This document shows positions 1 through 9,931 of a stretch of 64,000 nt of DNA, one piece after another (the stretch's first letter is position 1; each line of letters begins with the position of its first letter). The position numbers and the translations under genes are program-made. Origin of the DNA: Cytophagales bacterium. GTDB lineage: Bacteria > Bacteroidota > Bacteroidia > Cytophagales > Cyclobacteriaceae. Under the pieces are notes generated by a model. It ran no database searches. It was not told the DNA's origin and saw only the letters and a list, made by a program, of their open reading frames with translations. The stretch spans positions 62,001 to 126,000 of the forward strand of contig JADBYQ010000011.1 in assembly GCA_020402945.1 (NCBI GenBank), in the 5' to 3' direction.

Positions 1-1048
1 TTTTTTGAAGTAGGTCGTTGGTAATATAGAATTCCAATGTGTCTGCATCTGACTTTAGTTGCCTGGCTTCCTCACGCAACATTCTTCGCTCTGCTTTTTC
101 AAAATACCCAAAGCTGCGTTTGTATTTGTTTGCCTTTTGTTTGGCCTGCTCCATTTTTTTGCGCAAAAACCTCAGCTCATCAAAGTTCGGATGTTCCGCA
201 ATTCGAGCATCCATTGTTTTACTGAGCGATTGTTCGGTAACGCGTGCCGGGTGACCAATACGGATTACGTTCAATCCTTGATCGCTCAGTTTCTCAACGA
301 GTAGGTCAATGGCCGCATTACTTGGTGCGCATACGAGCACTTGCCCCTCTTCTTTTACCGTGTATTTGATCGCTTGAACAAGAGTGGTGGTTTTACCTGT
401 TCCTGGAGGCCCGTGAATGAAGGCGATGTCTTTACTTTCAATTATTTTGTAGGCTGCTTTGAGTTGACTTTCATTTAAAATGGTTGCCAATTGCCAGTTC
501 CTGGTTCCCTGTTCACCAGCGACAGGCAACCGGTAACCGGCAACCCCGCCTCCCAGCAGCAGCTCTCGAAAGTCCGCTACTCTATCGTCCTCTGCTTCAA
601 TTACTTTTTTTAACGTATACTCCATCTCACGATAGCTCATCTCATCAAACATCACATCTACACCTAGTGAACCGCTATCAATCCATTCCGGAAGATCATC
701 CCCGTTTAAGGTGATTACCATGAGATTGTCACGTACATAGTTAATAACGCCATTTTGATGTTGCTTTTCAGATTTGCCAGAGGCATTTGAAAAGACACTT
801 ACCATCTTTCCACTTTGAAAGGCGTGAGGTTGATCTTTTTGGGTCGTGCGTTCTACTTCAATAATGATTCGCTCACCAGTTCCTATATACTCCTTCGCCA
901 GTCGAACAGGGTACCAGGTCATGCCTTCTTTTACGCGAGCATGCAAAGGCCGCATTAATACTTTTTGCCGATATTGTTCTAAGTCAGCCTGACGTTCCAA
1001 TTGCAGAAGGCCAAGTGTTTTGCGGAGTTGCACTTTAGAAGATTCCAA
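1..1048 (-). CDS. Superfamily 1 DNA/RNA helicase, IGHMBP2-like (partial, C-terminus off window)
   Basis: ATP-dependent SF1B-type helicase. The reading frame is open from a TTG at 1048 to the window edge, about 349 residues. It shows an N-terminal OB/barrel-like region (about 40-150), a Q-motif segment LNESQ (191-195), Walker A GPPGTGKT (213-220), motif Ia APSNAAID and then a charged coiled region typical of the UPF1/IGHMBP2 1B insertion. A stop lies in frame just upstream (1061-1063), so TTG at 1048 is the earliest start, and the leader consists of 7-bp repeats. Residues 169-189 are encoded by a heptad-repeat insertion just before the Q motif. Family assignment is firm; substrate is unknown. 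Confidence 0.88.
   Translation of the reverse strand, partial: MESSKVQLRKTLGLLQLERQADLEQYRQKVLMRPLHARVKEGMTWYPVRLAKEYIGTGERIIIEVERTTQKDQPHAFQSGKMVSVFSNASGKSEKQHQNGVINYVRDNLMVITLNGDDLPEWIDSGSLGVDVMFDEMSYREMEYTLKKVIEAEDDRVADFRELLLGGGVAGYRLPVAGEQGTRNWQLATILNESQLKAAYKIIESKDIAFIHGPPGTGKTTTLVQAIKYTVKEEGQVLVCAPSNAAIDLLVEKLSDQGLNVIRIGHPARVTEQSLSKTMDARIAEHPNFDELRFLRKKMEQAKQKANKYKRSFGYFEKAERRMLREEARQLKSDADTLEFYITNDLLQK
482..545. repeat. Nine 7-bp units, in frame within the helicase gene
   Basis: From 482 the sequence divides into nine consecutive 7-mers, starting GGTTGCC, AATTGCC, AGTTCCT and ending AGGCAAC, CGGTAAC, CGGCAAC. The left half is roughly the reverse complement of the right half, so the tract can fold as a hairpin. 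Nine heptads equal 63 nt, or 21 codons, so the helicase frame is preserved. The encoded peptide begins VAGYRLPVAG and sits between the N-terminal domain and the Q motif. It belongs to the same style of repeat as 62063-62231. Confidence 0.8.
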
Positions 1049-1049
1049 T

Positions 1050-1137
1050 TTTTTTAACTTTTAACTTTTACCTTTTATCTTCTGACTTCTGACTTCTGTA
1101 TTTTAACTTCTAACCTCTAACCGCCAACTTCTTAACA
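1050..1137. repeat. 7-bp-periodic YTYTAAC-type tract between helicase and SMUG2-like gene
   Basis: About twelve near-identical 7-mers follow one another (TTTTAAC, TTTTAAC, TTTTACC, TTTTATC, TTCTGAC, TTCTGAC, TTCTGTA, TTTTAAC, TTCTAAC, CTCTAAC, CGCCAAC). The tract reaches from two bases before the helicase start codon into the last codons of the SMUG2-like gene, where it supplies that gene's stop codon and C-terminal residues. No other function is visible. Confidence 0.75.
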
Positions 1138-1793
1138 TATTCATCCACATACTCCTTCACTCGTTTTCTCTTGTACTGCATAATGAAGCGAGGGTGGGAT
1201 AGAGGGACAACTCTGTTAAAGAATTTGTGTTTTGTATTTAGCTCTTCAAGGAATGCGAAATTCTTTCCTTCACCGAGGCAGAAGACAACTTCTCTATTCA
1301 TTCCCCAACTGAGTTGTTGACTAAGGCTAGAAAGAATAAAGTCCGTTAATTTTTCAGATAGACCCTTTATGTCATAGTAGTTAAGATTCTTACCCTCTTT
1401 GACAAACCCCAAAGGCGATATAGAACTAAAGTAAAAATTTTGATAGAATCGGTCACACCCTCCAAAAGAATCAATCATTGAATAAATAAACTCTGAGGAG
1501 ATCTCGTGTTTCTTGGGGAGTTTGTTTTCGATGCCGCAATACTTCTCCAAATTAATTGGGTCAGTAAAAGGAACTCCTGTTAACCCGGATCCAAATCGAC
1601 CTGGGTTGATCCCTAAGATCATTGTTCGCGTTTTAGTGTCGTTATAGTATTTCTTGTAAAAGCGTTGACTTAGATAGGATGTAATAGGATCCTTAAATGG
1701 ATTGAGGATTTCAATATCTTTTGGCAAACGTGCGGAAATGGAAAGGTGCTGGTTGAATTGGTTAATCTGATTGGACAATAATACTGCAGCCAT
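1110..1793 (-). CDS. SMUG2-type uracil-DNA glycosylase family protein (DUF4918)
   Basis: Probable base-excision repair glycosylase that removes uracil or related lesions from DNA. The UDG motif 1 region GINPGRFGSGLTGVPF is present (about residue 61), as is the C-terminal motif HPRF, as in the SMUG2 subfamily of Bacteroidota rather than classical Ung. I chose ATG at 1793 (227 aa); the frame could begin at a TTG at 1832, but family members start near the residues SNQINQFN. The last residues and stop codon lie inside a heptad-repeat tract, so the C-terminus may differ from homologues. The upstream gene is dapA, with about 70 nt between them. Confidence 0.8.
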   Translation of the reverse strand: MAAVLLSNQINQFNQHLSISARLPKDIEILNPFKDPITSYLSQRFYKKYYNDTKTRTMILGINPGRFGSGLTGVPFTDPINLEKYCGIENKLPKKHEISSEFIYSMIDSFGGCDRFYQNFYFSSISPLGFVKEGKNLNYYDIKGLSEKLTDFILSSLSQQLSWGMNREVVFCLGEGKNFAFLEELNTKHKFFNRVVPLSHPRFIMQYKRKRVKEYVDEYVKKLAVRG

Positions 1794-1864
1794 TCTGGTT
1801 CTCTGCTTGGATAGTTGGATATTCTTTCCCAAAAAGTAGAAGGGTCACCAGTGGTGTTGAAAGG

Positions 1865-2740
1865 CTACTTCTTCTTAACTAATGTTTCGATTTTTTTCTG
1901 CAGCGCGCTTGACGCGGCAACTAATGGAAGCCGAACGTCACCGTTGCCTATGTTCATGGTTTTTAGCAAGTGCTTCAGGCCTACAGGATTTCCCTCCTCG
2001 TACATAGGAGCATTTATCTCCAATAATTTGAATTGCTCTTGCTGCGCTCGGTTCAATTTGCCTGTACGCATGTACTCTTTTATCTTTTTGAATGTCACGG
2101 GATAGGCATTGGCAAGCACTGAAATTACGCCCTCACCGCCAATGGCGTATAGGGAAAGAGTAAGCATATCATCTCCGGAGATGAGCAGAAAATCAACCGA
2201 CTTTTCTTTCGCAATCTTCATACATTGCTCCAAATTTCCAGAAGCCTCTTTGATTCCGATGATGTTTTTGTGTTTGGCAAGTCGCAAAGACGTTTCTGCA
2301 GTCAGGTTTGAGGCAGTCCGTCCCGGAACATTGTAAAGTATAATTGGAATAGGGCTTGCATTTGCTACCGCAACGAAGTGTTGATATATTCCTTCTTGGG
2401 ATGGCTTATTGTAATAGGGACTAACCGACAAAAGAGCATCAACACTGGTTAGGTTCGTTGATCGAATTTCGTCCACAACACCTTGTGTATGATTACCCCC
2501 AATTCCGTAGACGATGGGAAGTTTCTTGATATTGTTGGCGATAACAAATTGTAACACCTCTTTTTTTTCTTCTTTGGAAAGTGTTGCCGATTCTCCCGTA
2601 GTGCCCATGACAACATAGTAATCGACTCCTTGTGACGTATGACGCAATAGCTTTTTTAATGCTTGAAAATCAATTTCTCCTTGGTTGTCAAATGGAGTCA
2701 CCAACGCAACCCCCGTCCCGTGTAGTTTTTTCGAAATCAT
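1865..2740 (-). CDS. dapA: 4-hydroxy-tetrahydrodipicolinate synthase
   Basis: Cytosolic aldolase-class enzyme that condenses pyruvate with aspartate semialdehyde, the first committed step of the diaminopimelate/lysine pathway. At 291 aa it has the normal length. Visible signatures are GTTGE (46-50), the proton-relay Tyr136 in ILYNVPGRT and the Schiff-base Lys164 in GIKEASGN. It starts 6 nt downstream of the end of the DUF6913 gene, so the two are probably cotranscribed. The later pathway gene dapD is in this window at 15.9 kb but is not linked. Confidence 0.96.
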   Translation of the reverse strand: MISKKLHGTGVALVTPFDNQGEIDFQALKKLLRHTSQGVDYYVVMGTTGESATLSKEEKKEVLQFVIANNIKKLPIVYGIGGNHTQGVVDEIRSTNLTSVDALLSVSPYYNKPSQEGIYQHFVAVANASPIPIILYNVPGRTASNLTAETSLRLAKHKNIIGIKEASGNLEQCMKIAKEKSVDFLLISGDDMLTLSLYAIGGEGVISVLANAYPVTFKKIKEYMRTGKLNRAQQEQFKLLEINAPMYEEGNPVGLKHLLKTMNIGNGDVRLPLVAASSALQKKIETLVKKK

Positions 2741-2746
2741 GAAAGC

Positions 2747-3256
2747 TTATCGTAATTGTTTAGCGTATTTATACATTGTTTCTATCAATCCTTTTGGAGT
2801 GCCTTCTTGCTTGATCATCAACTCAAAGTAAGGGCTTTCTTCTTTGCAATAGCGGCCAATTCTGCAATGTGCTTTTGAGCGTGCCAGTAGATCAAGTACC
2901 AGTGGATTAGAATTTAAATCAACATAAAATAAAAGATCGAAACTAGTTTTCGAAAAATTGTTAGCATGTTCAGAATTGATATTTCCCCAAAATGTTAAAT
3001 CCTCTATTGAAAAAAAGTCAAATAGAATCTCATAGTTTTCTTTTTTATTTGGTAAGAACTCCAATACTTTTACTTGCTTTCCGTCTAGCTCCAAAGTGCG
3101 GATGAATTCCTTTACATCTTGACGTATTTGTTTGTCTTCAACTGAAAAAACAATGCCCACTGATTTTGTTTGTTTATAAGGAATGCTGGAACGCAGGCTC
3201 TGGTTTTTTCGCAAAGCAGAGCGTGTACGCATTTTTAGAAAATTCATCTTAAACAT
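2747..3256 (-). CDS. DUF6913-family conserved protein
   Basis: A 169-residue soluble protein of unknown function. It opens with a very basic N-terminal helix (MFKMNFLKMRTRSALRKNQS), followed by alternating strands and helices (VGIVFSVEDKQ, KQVKVLEFLPNKK, FDLLFYVDLNSNPL). It resembles a small Bacteroidota-restricted family that I recall next to dapA; that recall is the only basis for the DUF name. It has no signal peptide or membrane segment and is tightly linked to dapA (6 nt). Confidence 0.7.
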   Translation of the reverse strand: MFKMNFLKMRTRSALRKNQSLRSSIPYKQTKSVGIVFSVEDKQIRQDVKEFIRTLELDGKQVKVLEFLPNKKENYEILFDFFSIEDLTFWGNINSEHANNFSKTSFDLLFYVDLNSNPLVLDLLARSKAHCRIGRYCKEESPYFELMIKQEGTPKGLIETMYKYAKQLR

Positions 3257-3263
3257 GTTGCAA

Positions 3264-3297
3264 ATTCAACATTTAAAATTCAACATTCAACATTTTT
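3264..3297. repeat. Short 7-bp-periodic ATTCAAC tract
   Basis: The 7-mers ATTCAAC, ATTTAAA, ATTCAAC, ATTCAAC are followed by ATTTTT, in the 44-nt gap between ligA and the DUF6913 gene. It has the same period as the larger tracts at 1050, 23021 and 61165. Confidence 0.6.
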
Positions 3298-3299
3298 GT

Positions 3300-5348
<2,049 letters not shown>

Positions 5349-6044
5349 CTATGTGTTTACAAATCGAAAAACTTGACAGGCAACAACGCCAGCCGTTTCA
5401 GTTCTTAGCCGATTTTCGCCAAGACTTACTTTTTCAAAACCAGATTGAAGTGCAGCATTCAATTCGTCTATTGCGAAATCGCCTTCAGGTCCAATCAAAA
5501 CCAAATAGCTCTTGTTCGGTTTAGCGATCGCCTTGAGATGGAAAGGGTTGGAAGAATCCACATGCCCAATAAATTTTTGATCTGCCGGTTGTTTTAGGAT
5601 TTCGTTAAACGGTTGTAACGGATGAAGTATTGGCATGCATGCTTGTTGCGACTGTTTCATCGCGCTTATTGCAATCTTTTCGATTCGTTCTAAGTTGAGC
5701 ACCTTTCGTTCTGAGTTTTTGCAAAGGATAAAACTGATTTCGTGAATGCCAATTTCTACGGCCTTCTCGACAAACCATTCTAGCCGATCAGCATTTTTGG
5801 TAGGAGCAATGGCGATGTGGATGTAGTAGCTCTTCTTTGGAATTTTTTTTTCGGTATTGATTTTGAATCCACACTTTTTCGAATCAATGGAAGTAATCGT
5901 GGCCTGATATAAAACACCTTTGCCATCGGTAATTTTAATCTCGTCACCTACCGACAGTCTCAAAACGCGAAAAGCATGGTACGATTCCTCAGCGGTCAGG
6001 TGATTGACTCCTTCTGAAACCGCTGGTTGAAAAAATAGATTCAC
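5349..6044 (-). CDS. rsmE: 16S rRNA (uracil-1498-N3)-methyltransferase
   Basis: SPOUT-class (trefoil knot) methyltransferase modifying U1498 of 16S rRNA with S-adenosylmethionine. The 231-aa protein has an N-terminal PUA-like part (LTAEESYHAFRVLRLSVGDEI) and the C-terminal knot motifs LIGPEGDFAIDE and LGENRLRTETAG that bind the cofactor. It lies between ligA and the acyl-CoA-binding protein gene with short gaps on the same strand. Confidence 0.93.
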   Translation of the reverse strand: MNLFFQPAVSEGVNHLTAEESYHAFRVLRLSVGDEIKITDGKGVLYQATITSIDSKKCGFKINTEKKIPKKSYYIHIAIAPTKNADRLEWFVEKAVEIGIHEISFILCKNSERKVLNLERIEKIAISAMKQSQQACMPILHPLQPFNEILKQPADQKFIGHVDSSNPFHLKAIAKPNKSYLVLIGPEGDFAIDELNAALQSGFEKVSLGENRLRTETAGVVACQVFRFVNT

Positions 6045-6069
6045 GGCTAAATAGTAAGCCTTCTTCAGC

Positions 6070-6333
6070 CTACGAGTAAGCTGCTTGCAGCCGGTTCATG
6101 AGCGAAATATATTCGGTCATCGCCTGATCTTTGGAAAGTCCTTTTTTGTCGGCCCATGCGTCAAATTTTGCGATTGCCTTAAAGTCAAAACCTCCCGGAC
6201 GATCACCACTCACATCGCCATCAGTTGCCTGCTTGAAGAGTGCGTACAAATCCAAAAGTTCTTCATTCGAAGGTCTCTTGGTTAAGTCTTTTGATTTTGA
6301 AACTGCTGCGTTAAAGTCATCTATGAGCGCCAT
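6070..6333 (-). CDS. Acyl-CoA-binding protein (ACBP)
   Basis: Small four-helix protein that binds medium- to long-chain acyl-CoA esters in the cytosol. The core pattern LYALFKQATDGDVSGDRPG followed by FDFKAIAKFDAWADKKG matches the ACBP signature, including the conserved Tyr/Lys ligand region. The ATG at 6333 gives the standard 87-aa domain; the 15 extra codons upstream are unlikely to be translated. It sits directly downstream of citrate synthase on the same strand, which fits a role in acyl-CoA metabolism, but cotranscription is only inferred. Confidence 0.9.
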   Translation of the reverse strand: MALIDDFNAAVSKSKDLTKRPSNEELLDLYALFKQATDGDVSGDRPGGFDFKAIAKFDAWADKKGLSKDQAMTEYISLMNRLQAAYS

Positions 6334-6391
6334 AATTTTGTAAATAAAAAAGTCCATGGTCAATTGACAATCGACCATGGACGTTGAGAAA

Positions 6392-7678
6392 TTATCTTTT
6401 TCCGATAGGTACGTAAGTCCTCAGATTCTGGCCAGTATATATCTGGCGGGGACGACCAATTGGTTCTTTGTTTTCACGTAGTTCTTTCCATTGGGCTATC
6501 CATCCAGGAAGGCGACCCATGGCAAACATGACGGTGAACATATCCACTGGAATTCCCAATGCGCGGTAAATGATACCCGAGTAGAAATCTACGTTTGGAT
6601 ACAATTTGCGTTCAATAAAATACGGATCTCTTAGAGCTACCTCTTCAAGTTTCAAAGCAATATCCAACACGGGATCATTTACACCCAATTTACCAAGTAC
6701 TTCATCTGCCGTTTGTTTAATAATCTTCGCGCGTGGGTCGAAGTTTTTATAGACACGATGACCAAAACCCATCAGGCGGAAGCCGCTGTTTTTGTCTTTG
6801 GCTTTATTAATCCATTTTTCGACATCTCCGCCATCTTTTTTAATGGCTTCTAGCATGAGAATAACTTCCTGGTTGGCGCCTCCATGTAAAGGCCCCCAAA
6901 GGGCGTTGATACCTGCGGAAATAGAGGAGTAGATACTAGCTTTGGAAGAGCCCACGATGCGAACTGTAGAAGTTGAACAGTTTTGCTCGTGATCGGCATG
7001 TAGAATCAATAGTTTGTCGAGGGCGCTTGCCACGATGGGATCCACCTCATAATGTTCAGCCGGCAAGGCATACAACATTTTTAGAAAACGGGAGCAGTAG
7101 TTAAGCGAATTGTCAGGATAATTTACGGGGTGTCCCATTGCGTTTTTATAGGCCCATGCAGCAAACGTTGGCATCTTGGCCAGCGACCGAACAATACTCA
7201 GATAAACGCCCTCAGCAGATCGGTTGGGATCTAGTGATTCAGGATAGAAAGCCGTTTGTGCACAAAACATAGAAGCCAAAACGCCCATTGGATGGGATGA
7301 AGACGGGAATCCATCCAATATCTTTTTGATATCCTCATGCACCATTGTGTGTCGTTTGATATCATCTGAAAACTTATCTAACTGGTCTTTGTTGGGTAGT
7401 TCCCCAAAAATTAATAGGTATGAAACTTCCAAAAAGCTGGACATCGATGCCAGTTCTTCGATTGAATAACCGCGATGACGAAGGATACCTTTATCGCCAT
7501 CCAAAAAAGTGATAGCACTTTTAGTAGCGCCTGTGTTTTTGTAACCTAGATCCAGGGTTATGGCACCAGAATCTTCTAACAAGGTACTGATATCTACTGC
7601 TATTTCGTTCTCCGTTCCTTCAACGATGGGGAACTTGTACGACTTACCATTAATAATCAATTCAGCTGTTTTCGCCAT
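6392..7678 (-). CDS. gltA: Citrate synthase (type II)
   Basis: Condenses oxaloacetate and acetyl-CoA, the entry step of the TCA cycle. At 428 aa it is the hexameric type II length. The N-terminal strand domain (ELIINGKSYKFPIVEGTE) is followed by the GDKGILRHRGY motif, the catalytic-site histidines in LHADHEQN and WGPLHGGANQ, and FGHRVYKNFDPRA. Upstream a near-consensus -7 box (TATCTTTA on the minus strand, 7704-7711) could drive it. The neighbours are ACBP downstream and a prohibitin gene upstream. Confidence 0.96.
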   Translation of the reverse strand: MAKTAELIINGKSYKFPIVEGTENEIAVDISTLLEDSGAITLDLGYKNTGATKSAITFLDGDKGILRHRGYSIEELASMSSFLEVSYLLIFGELPNKDQLDKFSDDIKRHTMVHEDIKKILDGFPSSSHPMGVLASMFCAQTAFYPESLDPNRSAEGVYLSIVRSLAKMPTFAAWAYKNAMGHPVNYPDNSLNYCSRFLKMLYALPAEHYEVDPIVASALDKLLILHADHEQNCSTSTVRIVGSSKASIYSSISAGINALWGPLHGGANQEVILMLEAIKKDGGDVEKWINKAKDKNSGFRLMGFGHRVYKNFDPRAKIIKQTADEVLGKLGVNDPVLDIALKLEEVALRDPYFIERKLYPNVDFYSGIIYRALGIPVDMFTVMFAMGRLPGWIAQWKELRENKEPIGRPRQIYTGQNLRTYVPIGKR

Positions 7679-7748
7679 AAGAATATTGTTTATGCTTCGG
7701 TTTTAAAGATAAAGGGAAGAGTTAGTAGAAAAAAATAGTCTTTGATAT

Positions 7749-8564
7749 TTAGTTATTGCCCAAGATTAGCGGCATGCCGTCTTTGCCTGAACCCACTACA
7801 ATCACCTTTGAGTTGGGTGATTTAGAAAGCTCTAAAGTCGCTTCTATCCCCCTCATTTTTAGTAGTTTGTCAGTTAAGCTGTTGTTGATAATGTTGTTTG
7901 CCCTTGATTCACCTTCTGCGGCAATCCGCTTACGCTCCGCCTCACTCTTTTCTTTGTCGAGTCGGTATTGGTAGGCCAGTGATTCTTGTTGTTGTTGTAG
8001 CTTATTTTCTATGGCTGCCTTGATTTGTTCTGGCAAAGTAATGGAACGAATCAGAACCGCAGTAGCTTTTACGTTATTGGTGTGTAAAATATTTTCGGTT
8101 TCCGTGGTGATGGCGGTCTCAACTTCCGCCCTTTTGGTAGAGTAAATTTCCTCCGCAGTATATCTACCCATTACTTGGCGAACTGTTGAACGAACCTCCG
8201 GGATAACCAACACATTCACATAGTCTTTGGTAAATTGCTCATGAATAAAGCCAATTTTATTGGGAACCGGATAGAAACGAACGGTAATATCCACATGGAT
8301 TGACAGACCATTCTTGTCCAGCACATCCATATTTTCATCGGAAGAAGTTTCGTTTACTTTATAGGTAGATACTTCGTTCCAGGGCATTTTTAGATGGGTT
8401 CCAGGCCCAATTACATCTGTTTTATCAAGACCTTTGCCAAATGGGTAAAAGATGATCGCCCGCTCGGTCGCGGCTACATTGTAAAAAAGGCTTGAAGACA
8501 ATGCCAGTAATACAAAAAAGGCAATGATGCCCACGATGATAAATGGAAGTTTACTGTTATTCAT
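7749..8564 (-). CDS. Prohibitin/SPFH-domain membrane protein
   Basis: Membrane-anchored SPFH (stomatin/prohibitin/flotillin/HflK) scaffold protein of 271 aa. One N-terminal transmembrane helix (about 8-28) is followed by the band-7 domain (30-190; VIGPGTHLKMPW, VTVRFYP, RSTVRQVMGRYTAEEIYSTKR) and a glutamine/charged coiled coil (190-240, ENKLQQQQESLAYQYRLDKEKSEAERKR). Such proteins form ring-like membrane scaffolds and often regulate proteases; the partner here is unknown. It is 16 nt downstream of a potassium-channel-like gene, so the two may be expressed together. Confidence 0.88.
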   Translation of the reverse strand: MNNSKLPFIIVGIIAFFVLLALSSSLFYNVAATERAIIFYPFGKGLDKTDVIGPGTHLKMPWNEVSTYKVNETSSDENMDVLDKNGLSIHVDITVRFYPVPNKIGFIHEQFTKDYVNVLVIPEVRSTVRQVMGRYTAEEIYSTKRAEVETAITTETENILHTNNVKATAVLIRSITLPEQIKAAIENKLQQQQESLAYQYRLDKEKSEAERKRIAAEGESRANNIINNSLTDKLLKMRGIEATLELSKSPNSKVIVVGSGKDGMPLILGNN

Positions 8565-8580
8565 GGTAGTTGGTTGTTAG

Positions 8581-9384
8581 TTATTTATTTTCTGTTTTGT
8601 TTTCGTCTCGTGGCAGTCCAAGTAGTTTTCCGATGATAAGCATGCCATAAAGGCCTCCCCAAACGGCCTCTAAAATGCTAATATTTCGAATTAACCGACT
8701 GGGCTGCAGTCCGGAGTCTACTCCTCCTAATATGCTAAATCTGTAAGTTACACATTCAGCGTAATTTGGAAGGCCTAATTCTATAGCGACACTCAGGCTC
8801 CCGGGTTTGGCGAAAGATATCAGGTCGAATAAACTGCCAAAGGATATCCCTATCATCAAGAATATGCAGGCCGCACCCCAAAGCTTGTCGGGTGTCATGT
8901 GACTTCCAGAAAACAGATCATGTATTGCAAAGCTGATTACGGTCACTTCGATGGGGAAGAGAACACCGCGTAGGGTTAGCAAATAGGCTTGGCGGTTAGG
9001 TACCTGTATGATTTGGTAGTAAGGTAATTCAACCAGGATGCCGGTTACTATCACCAATATCAACGCGATAAGAATGGCATTTAATACATTCCGGTTGTCT
9101 GTGAAATTCCGAAGCAAATCCCATTGTAAAAAAGCATAGACCGCTGCAAAAAGCGAAAATATTGAAATGATCAGCTTAGAGGCGTCACTCTTTGAATCGG
9201 CCAACAAAGGTTCTGACAGAACTAATCCAAATGATACAATTACCACTTGCATCAATACAATTCTGCGGTAGTCCTTGGTTTTCTCTCGAAGAAGATCTTT
9301 AGGCGAGAGGAGGCTTTTCAAACTGAATAAAGGCATTGATGCGGTTTGCTCAAAAGTATATCTTTTTGGGCGTGGATTTGCCAT
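8581..9384 (-). CDS. Potassium-channel-like membrane protein with degenerate selectivity filter
   Basis: A 267-aa membrane protein with about six hydrophobic segments (41-60, 71-92, 100-120, 140-160, 170-188, 232-256). The C-terminal part has the layout of a two-TM K+ channel pore: an outer helix (DKLWGAACIFLMIGISFGSL), a pore loop and an inner helix (NISILEAVWGGLYGMLIIGKLLG). The filter position, normally TTLGYGDxxP, reads SILGGVDSGLQP (217-228), so the TxGYGD signature is absent. Function as a K+ channel is therefore doubtful; it may be a diverged or non-selective member. It lies upstream of the prohibitin gene. Confidence 0.65.
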   Translation of the reverse strand: MANPRPKRYTFEQTASMPLFSLKSLLSPKDLLREKTKDYRRIVLMQVVIVSFGLVLSEPLLADSKSDASKLIISIFSLFAAVYAFLQWDLLRNFTDNRNVLNAILIALILVIVTGILVELPYYQIIQVPNRQAYLLTLRGVLFPIEVTVISFAIHDLFSGSHMTPDKLWGAACIFLMIGISFGSLFDLISFAKPGSLSVAIELGLPNYAECVTYRFSILGGVDSGLQPSRLIRNISILEAVWGGLYGMLIIGKLLGLPRDENKTENK

Positions 9385-9444
9385 GTCGATGGCAGTGATT
9401 TTTTGAGATTAAGAAGTTCATTTGCCGCTACTGAATGAAGGTCA

Positions 9445-9474
9445 TAAAAAAAGCGATACTCAACGTATCGCTTC
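9445..9474 (-). terminator. Rho-independent terminator after the H1-like gene
   Basis: A perfect 9-bp stem (9451-9459 with 9465-9473, AAGCGATAC) has a 5-nt loop and is followed on the minus strand by a run of T. It lies 22 nt past the stop of the H1-like gene and before the channel-like gene. Confidence 0.8.
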
Positions 9475-9495
9475 TTCTATTTCAAATGAGACTTT

Positions 9496-9807
9496 CTAGT
9501 TTGAGCCGCCCATTTCCATATCGCCACCATTGATTTCTGGTGCAGGGGCAAGTGGTGGCGCAGGTACAGGTGCAACAACTACTGGCTTGGGAGCGGTAGC
9601 AGGTTTTGGCTTAGGTGCAGATTTTTTCTTGGCTGCTGGTTTTTTAGGAGCCGCTTTTTTAGGAGCTACTTTCTTCACAACCTTCTTGGCTGCTTTTTTC
9701 GCGGATTTTTTGGCCGCTTGTTTTACTACTTTCTTCACCGCTTTTTGAGCTGATTTCTTGGCTGGTTTTGCCTCCTTTTTTGCTGCCTTCTTTGCTTTTT
9801 TTGCCAT
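9496..9807 (-). CDS. Histone H1-like lysine/alanine-rich DNA-binding protein
   Basis: A 103-aa low-complexity protein. Residues 1-55 are AKK/KKA repeats like bacterial H1-like (Hc1/AlgP-type) tails, followed by a proline/alanine linker and a short acidic end (EINGGDMEMGGSN). It probably binds DNA or RNA non-specifically and helps compact the nucleoid. It has its own terminator. The family is recognised by composition only, so alignment-based homology cannot be claimed. Confidence 0.72.
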   Translation of the reverse strand: MAKKAKKAAKKEAKPAKKSAQKAVKKVVKQAAKKSAKKAAKKVVKKVAPKKAAPKKPAAKKKSAPKPKPATAPKPVVVAPVPAPPLAPAPEINGGDMEMGGSN

Positions 9808-9931
9808 AGCACAATGAGTTTAGAGTGGGTTTTATTTTCTGGTTTACAAGGCTACATTCATTAGCCTCTTAAAGTTAAAGAAAGTTTGAGTCGATAAACA
9901 AGAAGTTTAGAAACAAATTACAAATGTTTTG

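Noticed and set aside
484-714. Plus-strand open frame opposite the helicase
   Set aside because: It lies antisense to a well-supported helicase domain and is created by the heptad repeats; no start context or family match.
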